Source: Acinetobacter sp. CS-2
Lineage (GTDB): Bacteria; Pseudomonadota; Gammaproteobacteria; Pseudomonadales; Moraxellaceae
DNA: 64,000 nucleotides
Direction: 5' to 3'
Assembly: GCF_016599715.1 (NCBI RefSeq)
Contig: NZ_CP067019.1
Coordinates: forward strand, 1,612,001 to 1,676,000
A model generated the notes under the pieces. It made no database searches. It worked only from the letters and a program-made list of their open reading frames with translations, and was not told the origin of the DNA. The position numbers were made by a program, and so were the translations under genes. Shown piece after piece: positions 27,044 to 36,086 of the stretch. Position 1 is the stretch's first letter; every line of letters begins with the position of its first letter.

Positions 27044-28825
27044 ATGCCTATTTATAACGCACCCCTTAAAGACATGGAATTTATTTTAAATGATGTATTT
27101 AAGGCAGATGAATTCTGGCAGGGTAATGAAAACCTCGCTCATTTAGATATGGCAACGGCTAATGCGATTTTAGAGGAAATGGCCAAGTTTTCTAAAAACG
27201 TCATCCTTGATTTAAACCGCAGCAGTGATGAAGAAGGCGGCGCACAGTTTAATAATGGCGTGGTGACTACACCTAAAGGTTTTAAAGAAGCATTTAAACA
27301 GTTTGCCGAAGGTGGCTGGGTGGGTCTGGGGGCACCTGAAGAATGGGGCGGTCAGGGCATGCCTAAAATGCTGACGGTACTGGCTGATGAAATGATCTGG
27401 AGTACGAACCCCTCATTTATGCTCTATCCATTACTGACTGTGGGTGCAGGTATGGCGATTAATGACCGTGCTTCCCAAGAACAAAAAGAGACTTATCTAC
27501 CAAAATTCTACACCGGTGAATGGTCAGGTACTATGTGCCTGACAGAACCGCATTCTGGTACAGATCTCGGGTTGATCAAAACCAAAGCAGAACCGAATGA
27601 AGATGGTTCATTCAATATTACCGGGACTAAAATCTTTATTACCAGTGGTGAACACGACCTGTCTGAAAACATCATTCACCTGGTTCTGGCAAAAACACCG
27701 AATGCACCGGCTGGCTCACGCGGTATTTCCTTATTCATCGTGCCTAAATTCCATGTCAATGCAGATGGATCGGTGGGTGAACGTAATGCCGTATCTGCCG
27801 GTTCTATCGAACATAAGATGGGGATTAAGGGATCTGCAACTTGCGTGATGAACTTTGATGGTGCCAAAGGTTATATCGTTGGTAAGGAAAATGAAGGTCT
27901 GGCAGCCATGTTCGTGATGATGAACTACGAACGCTTATCTATGGGGATTCAAGGCATTGGTGCGGCTGAATTTGCCTATCAAAATGCTGCACAATATGCC
28001 ACAGACCGTTTGCAGGGCCGTTCGGCAACTGGTGCAAAAGCACCTGAAAAACCAGCCGATTCTATTTTAGTGCATGGCGATGTGCGTCGTATGTTGCTGA
28101 ATGCTCGTGCCAACAACGAAGCATCACGCGCCTTTGCTGTTTATGTCGGTCAACAGCTCGACATCACCAAATACTCAACCGATGCTGAAGCAGTACGTAA
28201 AGCCAATGACCGTGTTGCACTGTTAACCCCAATTGCAAAAGCCTACTTAACCGACAAGGCACTTGATTCAAGCCTGGAAGCACAAATGGTGTTTGGTGGT
28301 CACGGTTATATTCGTGAATGGGGCATGGAACAATGTATTCGTGACTTGCGCATTTCCCAAATTTACGAAGGCACCAACGGCGTTCAGGCGATTGACCTGA
28401 TTGGCCGTAAGACCATCAAATGCGGTGGTGCATACCTTGCTGAATACATTGTGGAAATTCGTGAGTTTGCACAAGCTTTAGATGATGCCTTGCCAATTAA
28501 AGCCGCTACATTAGATGTGTGTACACAAGTTGAAGACATTACCGCTTTCATTGTGAACCATGCAAAAACAGCGCCAGAGTTCTCTAATGCTGTAGCAGTG
28601 GATTACTTGCATGTAGTGGGATTACTTAGCTTTGTCTATATGTATGCGCGTATTAGCCAGGCCGCTCAACCAAAAGCGGAAGCGTTCTTCAAGAACAAAC
28701 TGGTGTTAGCGCAGTATTATGTAGCCAAAGTTTTACCTGACCTGGCTGCACGTGTACAACGTATTCAAGCCGGTGCCGATGTAGTGATGCAGTTACCAGA
28801 GGAATACTTTACTGCCCAATCTTAA
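27044..28825 (+). CDS. Acyl-CoA dehydrogenase with C-terminal extension
   Basis: A 593-residue FAD-dependent acyl-CoA dehydrogenase of the long type that carries an extra C-terminal domain. Seen: MCLTEPHSGTDLGLIKTKA (flavin/substrate loop), GIKGSATCVMNFDGAKGY, MVFGGHGYIREWGMEQCIRD and the catalytic Glu region QIYEGTNGVQAIDLIGRK. It introduces a double bond into acyl-CoA for beta-oxidation. Chain length preference is unknown. AAGGAAAG precedes the ATG. It leads a block with thiolase and CoA-transferase genes. Confidence 0.9.
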   Translation: MPIYNAPLKDMEFILNDVFKADEFWQGNENLAHLDMATANAILEEMAKFSKNVILDLNRSSDEEGGAQFNNGVVTTPKGFKEAFKQFAEGGWVGLGAPEEWGGQGMPKMLTVLADEMIWSTNPSFMLYPLLTVGAGMAINDRASQEQKETYLPKFYTGEWSGTMCLTEPHSGTDLGLIKTKAEPNEDGSFNITGTKIFITSGEHDLSENIIHLVLAKTPNAPAGSRGISLFIVPKFHVNADGSVGERNAVSAGSIEHKMGIKGSATCVMNFDGAKGYIVGKENEGLAAMFVMMNYERLSMGIQGIGAAEFAYQNAAQYATDRLQGRSATGAKAPEKPADSILVHGDVRRMLLNARANNEASRAFAVYVGQQLDITKYSTDAEAVRKANDRVALLTPIAKAYLTDKALDSSLEAQMVFGGHGYIREWGMEQCIRDLRISQIYEGTNGVQAIDLIGRKTIKCGGAYLAEYIVEIREFAQALDDALPIKAATLDVCTQVEDITAFIVNHAKTAPEFSNAVAVDYLHVVGLLSFVYMYARISQAAQPKAEAFFKNKLVLAQYYVAKVLPDLAARVQRIQAGADVVMQLPEEYFTAQS

Positions 28826-28921
28826 GTTTGGCACGATGCTTTAATACAGGGTTTAATAAAGATGGAAATGACATGAGCTGAAGGTATAGCTCATGTCACA
28901 CAACAAGATTGATAAATTAGG

Positions 28922-30100
28922 ATGGAAAAAATGATTGTTATTGTAAATGGTGTTCGTACAGCAATGGGTGGCTTCCAAGGAGCACTGTCTCCATGTACAG
29001 CACCAGATTTAGGTGCAGCAGCTATTAAAGAAGCTGTAGAGCGTTCCGGCTTGCAACCAACCGATATTGATGAAGTGATTTTTGGCTGTGTACTTCCGGC
29101 CGGTTTAAAACAGGGTCCGGCCCGCCAAGCCATGCGTCAGGCAGGTTTACCTGATAGTACGGGTGCAACCACCATTAATAAAATTTGTGGTTCAGGCATG
29201 AAAGCGGTGATGCAGGCTGCTGATGCCATTAAAGCCGGTTCTGCTGAAATTGTAGTTGCAGGCGGTATGGAATCGATGAGTAATGCGCCATATCTACTGG
29301 ACAAGGCGCGTGCCGGTTATCGTATGGGGCATGGCAAAATCACCGATCATATGTTTCAGGAAGGTCTGGAAGATGCTGAAACCGGTCTTTCCATGGGTAT
29401 TCTTGCACAAGAAATGGCAGATAAAAAAGGTTATACCCGCGAACAGCAAGATGCCTTTGCCATCAGCTCGTTGAATAAAGCGGTCACTGCCATCAACAAT
29501 GGTTATTTTAAAGAAGAAATCGTGCCTGTAACCGTGTCTTCACGTAAAGGTGATGTAGTTGTTGAGCAAGACGAACAACCGCTGAATGCCAAGGCCGATA
29601 AAATTCCAACTTTACGTCCTGCATTTAAAAAAGATGGCACCATTACTGCCGCCAATTCCAGTTCGATTTCAGATGGTGCGTCGGCTTTAGTGCTGACTTC
29701 AGAGGAAATTGCGGCACAACGGGGATTAAAACCACTGGCAAAAATTGTCGCTTATGGCTCCAACTCACAACATCCTACAGAATTCAGTATTGCACCAGTC
29801 GGTGCGATTGAAAAAGTATTGAAAAAAGCCGGCTGGGATGCTCAGGAGGTTGACCTTTGGGAAATCAATGAAGCATTTGCCATGGTGGCGATGGCTGCGA
29901 TAGATGCGTTCAATCTGGATGAAGCAAAAGTGAACATCAATGGTGGTGCTTGCGCATTGGGTCATCCACTCGGTTCATCCGGTTCACGTATTATCGTGAC
30001 TTTAGTACATGCCCTAAAACGTACCCGTGGTAAAAAAGGCATTGCCAGTTTATGTATTGGTGGCGGTGAAGCAACCGCGGTTGCAGTCGAGCTGATCTAA
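28922..30100 (+). CDS. Acetyl-CoA acetyltransferase (thiolase)
   Basis: A 392-residue thiolase. The acyl-accepting Cys89 is in NKICGSGMKAVMQA. The second motif NGGACALGHPLGSSG carries the catalytic His, and SLCIGGGEA near the end carries the proton-transferring Cys. The length and ICGSGMKA motif fit biosynthetic or degradative acetoacetyl-CoA thiolases (AtoB/PhaA type). It lies 97 bp after the acyl-CoA dehydrogenase gene and before a CoA-transferase gene on the same strand. Confidence 0.9.
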   Translation: MEKMIVIVNGVRTAMGGFQGALSPCTAPDLGAAAIKEAVERSGLQPTDIDEVIFGCVLPAGLKQGPARQAMRQAGLPDSTGATTINKICGSGMKAVMQAADAIKAGSAEIVVAGGMESMSNAPYLLDKARAGYRMGHGKITDHMFQEGLEDAETGLSMGILAQEMADKKGYTREQQDAFAISSLNKAVTAINNGYFKEEIVPVTVSSRKGDVVVEQDEQPLNAKADKIPTLRPAFKKDGTITAANSSSISDGASALVLTSEEIAAQRGLKPLAKIVAYGSNSQHPTEFSIAPVGAIEKVLKKAGWDAQEVDLWEINEAFAMVAMAAIDAFNLDEAKVNINGGACALGHPLGSSGSRIIVTLVHALKRTRGKKGIASLCIGGGEATAVAVELI

Positions 30101-30219
30101 AAAGTCTCTATCAGCGTAGAGCGATAAGTAACGAATTAGAATTTAATAAGCAATAACAACCAACATTCCAGCACGCCGGGATGGTGAAAAACAATATGTT
30201 TATTTTTGAGATTTTTATT

Positions 30220-31719
30220 ATGAATGGTTTAGATCGCATTCGCTTAGTCTCCCTTCGCGACAAAATTATGTCTGCTGAACAAGCGATTAAATTGATTCAA
30301 GACGGTGCTGTAGTCGGTTTAAGTGGTTTTGGTGGTGCAGGTGAGGCAAAAGCAGTACCGTTGGCTCTGGCTGAACATGCCAAAGAGCATCCCTTGAAAA
30401 TTACCTTGGCGACAGGTGCCAGCCTGGGCAATAAAATTGATGGCCGTTTAAATGAAGCTCATGCAATTGAGCGTCGTTATCCTTATCAGGCTGATCCCGG
30501 TCTGCGTAAATCCATCAATGCTGGTGAGGTGATGTATATCGATCAGCATTTGTCTGAAATGGCCGATAACATCCGTCATCACAACTTGCCGTCGATTAAT
30601 GTAGCAATTATTGCAGCAACGGCGATTACTGAAGATGGGCAGATTATTCCAACCGGTTCATGCGGTAACTCGGCCAACTTTGTGGAAATGGCAGATCATG
30701 TGATTGTCGAAATTGACAATACCATTAATCCGGTGCTGGAAGGCGTACATGACATTTATGTACCGAAAGCCCGTCCGAACCGCGCACCGATTCCGTTGAT
30801 TCATGCGGGTGACCGGATTGGAACGGTTGGGATTCAGGTTAGTCCGGAAAAGATTTCAGCGATTGTGCTGAATGATATTCCTGATACCTCTTTTAACATG
30901 GATGAACCGGATCAGGATACTTTGGCCATTGCCAAACATCTGATTCAGTTTTTTGAAGGCGAAGTGGCAGCCGGGCGTTTACCGGAAAATTTAGGCCCAT
31001 TACAGTCTGGAGTTGGTTCGATTGCCAATGCGGTTTTTTCAGGTTTTGAACATTCCAATTTTCATGACTTGGAAATGTATTCGGAAGTGTTACAGGACTG
31101 TACTTTTGAGTTGATTGATTCAGGTAAAATGACCTTTGCTTCAGGCTGTTCAATGACCTTGTCAGATTCTTGTGCACAACATGTGATGCAGAATTTTGAA
31201 CAATACAAAGACAAAATTGTGCTGCGTCCGCAGGAAATTTCCAATAATCCTGAAATCATCCGCCGTTTGGGGATTATTGCCATTAATACCGCGCTTGAGT
31301 TTGATATCTACGGTAACGTCAATTCTACCCATGTCACCGGTACAAAAATGATGAATGGTATTGGTGGTTCGGGCGACTTTACCCGGCATGCCCATATAGC
31401 AATTTTTGTGACCAAATCGGTCGCCAAAGGTGGGGCTATTTCATCTGTAGTTCCAATGGTCAGCCATACTGACCATACCGATCATGATGTTGATATTTTG
31501 GTGACAGAAAACGGTCTGGCAGATTTACGCGGTCTGGCTCCGCGTGAGCGTGCCCGCAAGATTATCGATTTATGTGCGCATCCTGATTATCGCGATGAAC
31601 TGAATGATTATTTTGAACGCGCTTGCCAGCGTGGTGGGCAAACCCCGCATCTTCTTGAAGAAACCTTGTCTTGGCATGCAACATTTGAAGAGACTGGAAA
31701 CATGCATAAAACTGCATAA
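30220..31719 (+). CDS. Acetyl-CoA hydrolase/transferase-family protein (succinyl-CoA:acetate CoA-transferase type)
   Basis: A 499-residue class I CoA-transferase of the Cat1/AarC/Ach1 group. Seen: GLSGFGGAGEAKAVPLAL near the N-terminus, PTGSCGNSANFVEMADHVIVEI, and GTKMMNGIGGSGDFTRHAHIAIF, the family CoA-binding region, then ENGLADLRGLAPRERARKIID. It moves CoA between acetate and succinate or related acids. The frame extends to 30181, but the ATG at 30220 begins MNGLDRIRL as in homologues. It is the last gene of the acyl-CoA dehydrogenase-thiolase block and is followed by a terminator. Confidence 0.88.
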   Translation: MNGLDRIRLVSLRDKIMSAEQAIKLIQDGAVVGLSGFGGAGEAKAVPLALAEHAKEHPLKITLATGASLGNKIDGRLNEAHAIERRYPYQADPGLRKSINAGEVMYIDQHLSEMADNIRHHNLPSINVAIIAATAITEDGQIIPTGSCGNSANFVEMADHVIVEIDNTINPVLEGVHDIYVPKARPNRAPIPLIHAGDRIGTVGIQVSPEKISAIVLNDIPDTSFNMDEPDQDTLAIAKHLIQFFEGEVAAGRLPENLGPLQSGVGSIANAVFSGFEHSNFHDLEMYSEVLQDCTFELIDSGKMTFASGCSMTLSDSCAQHVMQNFEQYKDKIVLRPQEISNNPEIIRRLGIIAINTALEFDIYGNVNSTHVTGTKMMNGIGGSGDFTRHAHIAIFVTKSVAKGGAISSVVPMVSHTDHTDHDVDILVTENGLADLRGLAPRERARKIIDLCAHPDYRDELNDYFERACQRGGQTPHLLEETLSWHATFEETGNMHKTA

Positions 31720-31740
31720 AGATAGCTAAATGTATAAAAC

Positions 31741-31766
31741 AAAACCCATCTTATGATGGGTTTTTT
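31741..31766 (+). terminator. Terminator after the CoA-transferase gene
   Basis: AAAACCCATC-TTAT-GATGGGTTTTTT, a perfect stem with a T run. Confidence 0.9.
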
Positions 31767-31944
31767 AATTCCTAATCTAATTCTAAATTAAGTTTTTATG
31801 AATGAAATGTGGAGAGAATTTTCAAAAAATGACGAAGGCAAGACAGATTCATTACGGCTGAAACGCTTTGCCTACAAGATCTCGCTTAACCCTCAGAGGG
31901 TTCTTTCTATAATGACTGCATCGTAACATTCAAGGTCTTAAATT

Positions 31945-32286
31945 TTGAAATATCTTCAATATTTTTCAGGAATCTCATTAGCACTGTTGTTAACTGCGTG
32001 TACCACTGAAGCATCGGATTATCAGGGGAACTGGAAAAACACCCTGGAAAATCCAAAACTGGAAAATATCCTGGTCATTTCCAAGAATGGTGACAATTAT
32101 TTCATTACCAATACGATTAAAGATAAAGCAACGGGTAAAACTGAAAAGAAAAATCCTGTACCTGCCTCAGTGGGTAAAAATGGTTTTCTTGAGGTGAATG
32201 CTGGTGCGGCTATGGTTGATTTTGCAATTGATGAGAAAACCGGCAATCTGGTGGGTTCAGGCTCGGTCTATAAGAAAGCAAAATAA
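31945..32286 (+). CDS. Small lipoprotein of unknown function
   Basis: 113 residues starting at TTG 31945, with AAGG about 10 bases upstream. The first 18 residues form a lipoprotein signal (SLALLLTAC, lipidated Cys near 19). The remainder is a small hydrophilic domain (DYQGNWKN..., NPVPASVGKNGFLEVN...) that reads like a compact beta-structured domain. No family was recognised. It has its own strong terminator. Probably envelope-located. Confidence 0.75.
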   Translation: MKYLQYFSGISLALLLTACTTEASDYQGNWKNTLENPKLENILVISKNGDNYFITNTIKDKATGKTEKKNPVPASVGKNGFLEVNAGAAMVDFAIDEKTGNLVGSGSVYKKAK

Positions 32287-32327
32287 CGCATAAAAGCAAT
32301 AATTAACAAAACAATCTATCCCTACAG

Positions 32328-32366
32328 AAGATGTCATGAAATCTATGATTCATGACATCTTTTTTT
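32328..32366. terminator. Strong terminator after the small lipoprotein gene
   Basis: AAGATGTCATGAA (32328-32340) pairs perfectly with TTCATGACATCTT (32349-32361), a 13-bp stem, followed by T residues. It overlaps the end of the convergent HAD gene. Confidence 0.9.
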
Positions 32367-33078
32367 AGTTTAGAGAACTTAATAACGCTGTAAAACCTTC
32401 TATATAATAATTCGCTTTGGATTTGATCAGGTCGCTTTCATCGGCAGAATATTGATCATAGAGTGCAACGACATCAATGCCGGCATGATTTGCAGCTTCC
32501 ACCCCAATGAGCGAATCTTCAACAATCAGACATTGTTCTGGCTTTAGATCAAAATGTTGCAGTGCCTTTAAATACACTTCTGGATGTGGCTTGATGTTGT
32601 CGACATTTTCACGCGTTAACATCAATGCGAAATCGTTGCTGAAATCAATTTTGCTATTGATGAGTTTATTATTCTCTTGATAACGCTGGATATTATATAA
32701 ACTCGTCGTGGTGGTTAACGCCAGTTGAATACCATGTTGTTTCAACGCCTGAATCAAATTTTCTGCTTGCGGTTTTAGCTCCACGACATAATCGAGAAAA
32801 TGCCGTGAAATGGCATAACGGCGTAACTTTACTTGTTCTTTTGTTAAATTAAAACCATACAATTCATTCAGATAAGCACAATATTCCAGATAGGGATCAG
32901 CAGACTGTCGAAATTTATTCAGCTGTGTATCGCGCTGCTGCTGCTGAATGCTATGATGATCAACATCTATCTTTGCTAACTGTTGAATCAGGGCTGCGTC
33001 CACTTGATTCCAGATGCCTACGGAATCAATCAAGGTACCATCCAGATCGAAACACACCAGCTTTTTATCTTTAAACAT
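32365..33078 (-). CDS. HAD-superfamily hydrolase (phosphatase, HAD-IA)
   Basis: 237 residues. HAD motif I DLDGTLIDS (11-19), motif II TTTTSLY, and motif III/IV KPHPEVYLKAL...CLIVEDSLIGVEAANHAG. An alpha-helical cap lies between motifs I and II. This is the phosphoglycolate phosphatase/beta-phosphoglucomutase-like group. The substrate is unknown. Confidence 0.88.
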   Translation of the reverse strand: MFKDKKLVCFDLDGTLIDSVGIWNQVDAALIQQLAKIDVDHHSIQQQQRDTQLNKFRQSADPYLEYCAYLNELYGFNLTKEQVKLRRYAISRHFLDYVVELKPQAENLIQALKQHGIQLALTTTTSLYNIQRYQENNKLINSKIDFSNDFALMLTRENVDNIKPHPEVYLKALQHFDLKPEQCLIVEDSLIGVEAANHAGIDVVALYDQYSADESDLIKSKANYYIEGFTALLSSLN

Positions 33079-33239
33079 GCCGAATCCATTTTATTGCTGA
33101 CCGTATTATCAGACTTTATCTGGCAGATAAAAAGTCTAGTTTAGGTGCAAATACGGCATCGGATTTCGATTTCACAACGAAGATGACCTCTTTTTGCTCA
33201 TTTTAAGTATTACGAACAATAAAAAGCGTAATACTAAAT

Positions 33240-33255
33240 TGGCATGTCCTTTGCA
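33240..33255 (+). promoter_or_regulatory. Sigma-54 (RpoN) promoter
   Basis: TGGCATGTCCTTTGCA fits the -24/-12 consensus TGGCACG-N4-TTGCA with one mismatch and exact GG-to-GC spacing (GG 33241-33242, GC 33253-33254). Transcription would start near 33266, just before the riboswitch. Sigma-54 control fits nitrogen assimilation. Confidence 0.7.
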
Positions 33256-33273
33256 TTTCTTTAAGCATCATAA

Positions 33274-33376
33274 AGTGATCTAGGGTTCCGGCATTTTTCA
33301 ATGTGACTGAGACCGAGAGTTCACGGCTAGGTTAAATAAAACCAAAGCTACACGGAGGGATAAAAGCCCGGGAGGT
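33274..33376 (+). ncRNA. Guanidine-I riboswitch (ykkC class)
   Basis: The conserved blocks are in order: CTAGGGTTCCG (33280-33290), a short variable hairpin, GTGACTGAGACCGAGAG (33303-33319), a second variable hairpin, ACACGGAGGGATAAAAGCCC then GGGAG up to 33374. These match the ykkC guanidine-I aptamer closely; the B. subtilis ykkC RNA shares CUAGGGUUCCG, CCGAGAG and ACACGGAGGG...AGCCCGGGAG. The 3' end GGGAGG could double as a Shine-Dalgarno. The gene behind it is broken. Confidence 0.88.
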
Positions 33377-33390
33377 TGTAATTCAAACGG

Positions 33391-33653
33391 TCTGCACGAA
33401 TCCAACGTGGCGCAGTATTACAACTTAAATCCTTAGGTGAAAATGCCAATGTTTCACTTTTTTGTGTCAATGCAGCAGACAAGCTTGAAGCCTACACCAT
33501 GCCCGATAGCCTGAAAGGTCAGCATACGGCATTTTTTTAAGCACAGGGCATATTTTGGCGTCGGATTTAGGTCGCGCCATAATCTCAATTGTCAAAGATG
33601 ACCACGGTTGGAACGATGCCTTAATAAATACAATTTACACGGGTCGCATTTTA
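33391..33653 (+). pseudogene. DUF1989 gene remnant (urea-carboxylase-associated / carboxyguanidine deiminase family)
   Basis: From 33391 the frame reads SARIQRGAVLQLKSLGENAN, then VSLFCVNAADKLEAYTMPDS and LKGQHTAFF, and hits TAA at 33538. After a one-base shift at a run of seven T it continues LSTGHILASDLGRAIISIVK then DDHGWNDALINT. Intact family members have [50 protein letters not shown]. The N-terminus is absent and the C-terminus is lost after WNDA. One deleted T explains the frameshift. This family acts with guanidine/urea carboxylase, agreeing with the riboswitch. Confidence 0.8.
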
Positions 33654-33699
33654 AAGGCTGTTTTATTTAGCCACTTGGACTCCATGCCGAAAAGAGCTT

Positions 33700-33727
33700 G
33701 CCCTTAAAACGTTTCATTTTTAAGGGC
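33700..33727. terminator. Hairpin between the DUF1989 remnant and scoB
   Basis: GCCCTTAAAA-CGTTTCAT-TTTTAAGGGC, a 10-bp stem 18 bases past the scoB stop. It may end the leucine operon transcript on the minus strand; the T tract is only within the stem. Confidence 0.5.
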
Positions 33728-33744
33728 TGGGTGGAGCAGGTGGA

Positions 33745-34383
33745 TCAGGCAGCGTTGCGAAGTAAAGATACGCCAGTGACTTTCTGAATTTCCTCAAGAC
33801 TCACATCTGGCGCCAGTTCAACTAGTCGAATCCCATCAGGAGTGACATCAAGTACTCCAAGGTCAGTAATAATACGGTTGACGACAGCCTGACCAGTCAG
33901 CGGTAAGCTGCATTGTGGAACAATTTTAGGCGTGCCATCTTTGGCGCAGTGTTCCATGAGCACCACAACTTTTTGTACACCTGCGACCAGGTCCATCGCA
34001 CCGCCCATACCTTTGACTTTTTTACCCGGAATCATCCAGTTGGCCAAATCGCCAGTTTCCGAGACTTCCATGGCACCCAGAATGGCAATATTGACATGAC
34101 CGCCACGGATCATGGCGAAAGAATCAGCGCTTGAGAAAAATGAAGCACCTTTCCTCGCAGTGACGGTCTGTTTGCCGGCATTGATCAAATCGGCATCGAC
34201 AGTCTCCTCGGTTGGAAATTCACCAATCCCCAATAAACCATTTTCTGACTGTAGCCAGACATTGATATTTTCCGGAATATAGTTCGCTACCAATGTTGGC
34301 AGGCCAATCCCCAGATTGACATAGAAACCATCTTCAAGCTCTTGTGCAGCGCGCTGCGCCATTTCATTACGTGTCCAAGCCAT
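33745..34383 (-). CDS. scoB: 3-oxoacid (acetoacetate) CoA-transferase subunit B
   Basis: A 212-residue class I CoA-transferase beta subunit. [19 protein letters not shown] and the catalytic Glu in SENGLLGIG identify the family. [24 protein letters not shown] is the conserved mid-region. With subunit A it transfers CoA to acetoacetate, the product of the HMG-CoA lyase in the same operon. It is 4 bp from scoA and is the last gene of the leucine-degradation operon. Confidence 0.9.
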   Translation of the reverse strand: MAWTRNEMAQRAAQELEDGFYVNLGIGLPTLVANYIPENINVWLQSENGLLGIGEFPTEETVDADLINAGKQTVTARKGASFFSSADSFAMIRGGHVNIAILGAMEVSETGDLANWMIPGKKVKGMGGAMDLVAGVQKVVVLMEHCAKDGTPKIVPQCSLPLTGQAVVNRIITDLGVLDVTPDGIRLVELAPDVSLEEIQKVTGVSLLRNAA

Positions 34384-34387
34384 GAGA

Positions 34388-35092
34388 TCAAGCCTCCGCC
34401 TTTAAAGTCATCTGTTCAATGCGTTTTTCTGGTTGGGTATTTAAGACAATTCGGTTTACATAAATACCAGGTAGATGAATTTCGTCTGGATCAAGCGCAC
34501 CAATCTCGACAATTTCTTCCACTTCAGCAATGGTGATTTTACCGGCCATGGCACAGACCGGATTAAAGTTTTGCGCTGTTTTACGGAAAATCAGGTTGCC
34601 CGCTTTATCCGCCTTATAGGCTTTGACCAAAGCCACATCGGCAGTCAAAGACTCTTCCAGAATGTAGGATTTACCGTTAAATTCGCCAACATCTTTACCT
34701 TCAGCAATGACGGTCCCGACACCCGTCGCCGTATAAAAAGCGGGGATACCGGCACCACCAGCACGTAATTTCTCTGCCAAAGTCCCTTGCGGAGTCAGTT
34801 CAACTTCTAGTTCACCGTTTAAATATTGACGTTCAAACTCTTTATTTTCACCGACATAAGAGGAGATCATTTTTTTTATCTGTTTGGTTTCCAGCAATAG
34901 CCCCAGGCCAAAACCATCCACACCGGCATTATTGGAAATACAGGTCAGGTTTTTCGCGCCCGTTTCTTTTAAAGCCGCAATCAAGGCTTCCGGAATACCA
35001 CATAAACCAAAACCGCCGACCGCCAGGGTATGACCATCTTGAACAACACCTTTTAAGGCGGCTTGAGCGCTGTCATAGACCTTGTTTGACAT
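34388..35092 (-). CDS. scoA: 3-oxoacid (acetoacetate) CoA-transferase subunit A
   Basis: A 234-residue alpha subunit of a class I CoA-transferase, with the glycine-rich CoA loop [14 protein letters not shown] near residue 25 and the conserved [11 protein letters not shown] and [15 protein letters not shown]. Partner of scoB. Its place after HMG-CoA lyase indicates acetoacetate activation, and resemblance to human/Bacillus SCOT subunits supports succinyl-CoA as donor. That donor is inferred. Confidence 0.9.
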   Translation of the reverse strand: MSNKVYDSAQAALKGVVQDGHTLAVGGFGLCGIPEALIAALKETGAKNLTCISNNAGVDGFGLGLLLETKQIKKMISSYVGENKEFERQYLNGELEVELTPQGTLAEKLRAGGAGIPAFYTATGVGTVIAEGKDVGEFNGKSYILEESLTADVALVKAYKADKAGNLIFRKTAQNFNPVCAMAGKITIAEVEEIVEIGALDPDEIHLPGIYVNRIVLNTQPEKRIEQMTLKAEA

Positions 35093-35183
35093 CTTGTCAC
35101 CTCTATTGTTGTTGCAGCAGATTTGGGCTGCTGCTTATATCCTTATGATTGCTTGAGGTCATTTTGCTCAAGCATGATTGTTT

Positions 35184-36086
35184 TTAAGCACAGGCTTTTT
35201 GCCAATAGGCATTGGCATAATTGGATGGATTATTGCGCTGCAAGACTTCACTGATATTACGACTGGCCTGCATCAGGGCATCCAGCTGAATACCGGTTTC
35301 ATAGCCCATCTTGGAAAGCAGATAATACAGGTCTTCGGTTGAGACATTGCCTGAAGCCCCTTTGGCATAAGGACAACCACCTAGGCCAGCAATGGAGGAA
35401 TCAAAGACCCGAATGCCTTGCAGAAGTGACTGATAAATATTGGCAATCGCCATGCCATAGGTATTATGAAAATGTCCTGCTAACACTTTGGCATCAAGTT
35501 CAGCCAGGCAGGCCTCCCAGACATTTTTCACCCGATCTGGTGTCGCTGTACCAATAGTTTCACCCAGAGACACTTCATAACAGCCCATCTCCAGTAAGCG
35601 CTGAGTAACTTTCACTACTTGTTTGGGATCAATCGCGCCTTCATAAGGGCAGTCGACCATACAGGAGACATAACCACGCACCTTGATGTCATTGGCTTTG
35701 GCTGCTGCCATGACATCGGCAAACTTCTCCAAACTTTCATCAATCGAACAGTTGATGTTTTTGCGGGTAAAGCTTTCCGAAGCTGCGGTAAACACCGCAA
35801 CTTCCTTACAACCGACAGCCAGTGCAGACTCAAATCCTTTCATGTTCGGGGTTAACAAACTGAATTGAATATTTGGATCTTTGGGTAAGCTGGCAAACAG
35901 TACATCACTGTCCGCCATTTGCGGCACCCATTTGGCTGAAACGCAAGAGCCGACTTCAATCGCCTGCAAACCGGTTTTCATCAAATCCAGAATCAGGTTT
36001 TTCCGGTCATCCAGGGTGAGGGGCATTTTTTCATTTTGCAGGCCATCGCGTGGCCCGACTTCTACGATTTTGACAAAATCCGTCAT
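35184..36086 (-). CDS. liuE: Hydroxymethylglutaryl-CoA lyase
   Basis: A 300-residue TIM-barrel lyase that cleaves HMG-CoA to acetyl-CoA and acetoacetate, the final step of leucine degradation. Seen: VEVGPRDGLQNE (metal Asp and catalytic Arg), EVGSCVSAKWVPQMAD, the metal-binding HFHNTYGMA and the signature GLGGCPYAKGASGNVSTED with the catalytic Cys. Its start overlaps the stop of the carboxylase alpha gene by 4 bp (ATGA). Confidence 0.95.
   Translation of the reverse strand: MTDFVKIVEVGPRDGLQNEKMPLTLDDRKNLILDLMKTGLQAIEVGSCVSAKWVPQMADSDVLFASLPKDPNIQFSLLTPNMKGFESALAVGCKEVAVFTAASESFTRKNINCSIDESLEKFADVMAAAKANDIKVRGYVSCMVDCPYEGAIDPKQVVKVTQRLLEMGCYEVSLGETIGTATPDRVKNVWEACLAELDAKVLAGHFHNTYGMAIANIYQSLLQGIRVFDSSIAGLGGCPYAKGASGNVSTEDLYYLLSKMGYETGIQLDALMQASRNISEVLQRNNPSNYANAYWQKACA

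Larger units (their letters stand above)
33079..33744. other. Intergenic region with a decayed guanidine-response locus
   Basis: 666 bases between the HAD gene and scoB. It contains a sigma-54 promoter, a guanidine-I riboswitch, a broken DUF1989 gene and a final hairpin, all on the plus strand and listed separately. Confidence 0.75.

Noticed and set aside
33280..33376. TPP (thi-box) riboswitch
   Set aside because: CTGAGA is present, but the remaining conserved blocks are those of ykkC guanidine-I, and no thi gene is nearby.
33391..33653. An intact small gene
   Set aside because: No N-terminus, an early stop at 33538 and a one-base deletion before recovery of the DUF1989 frame.
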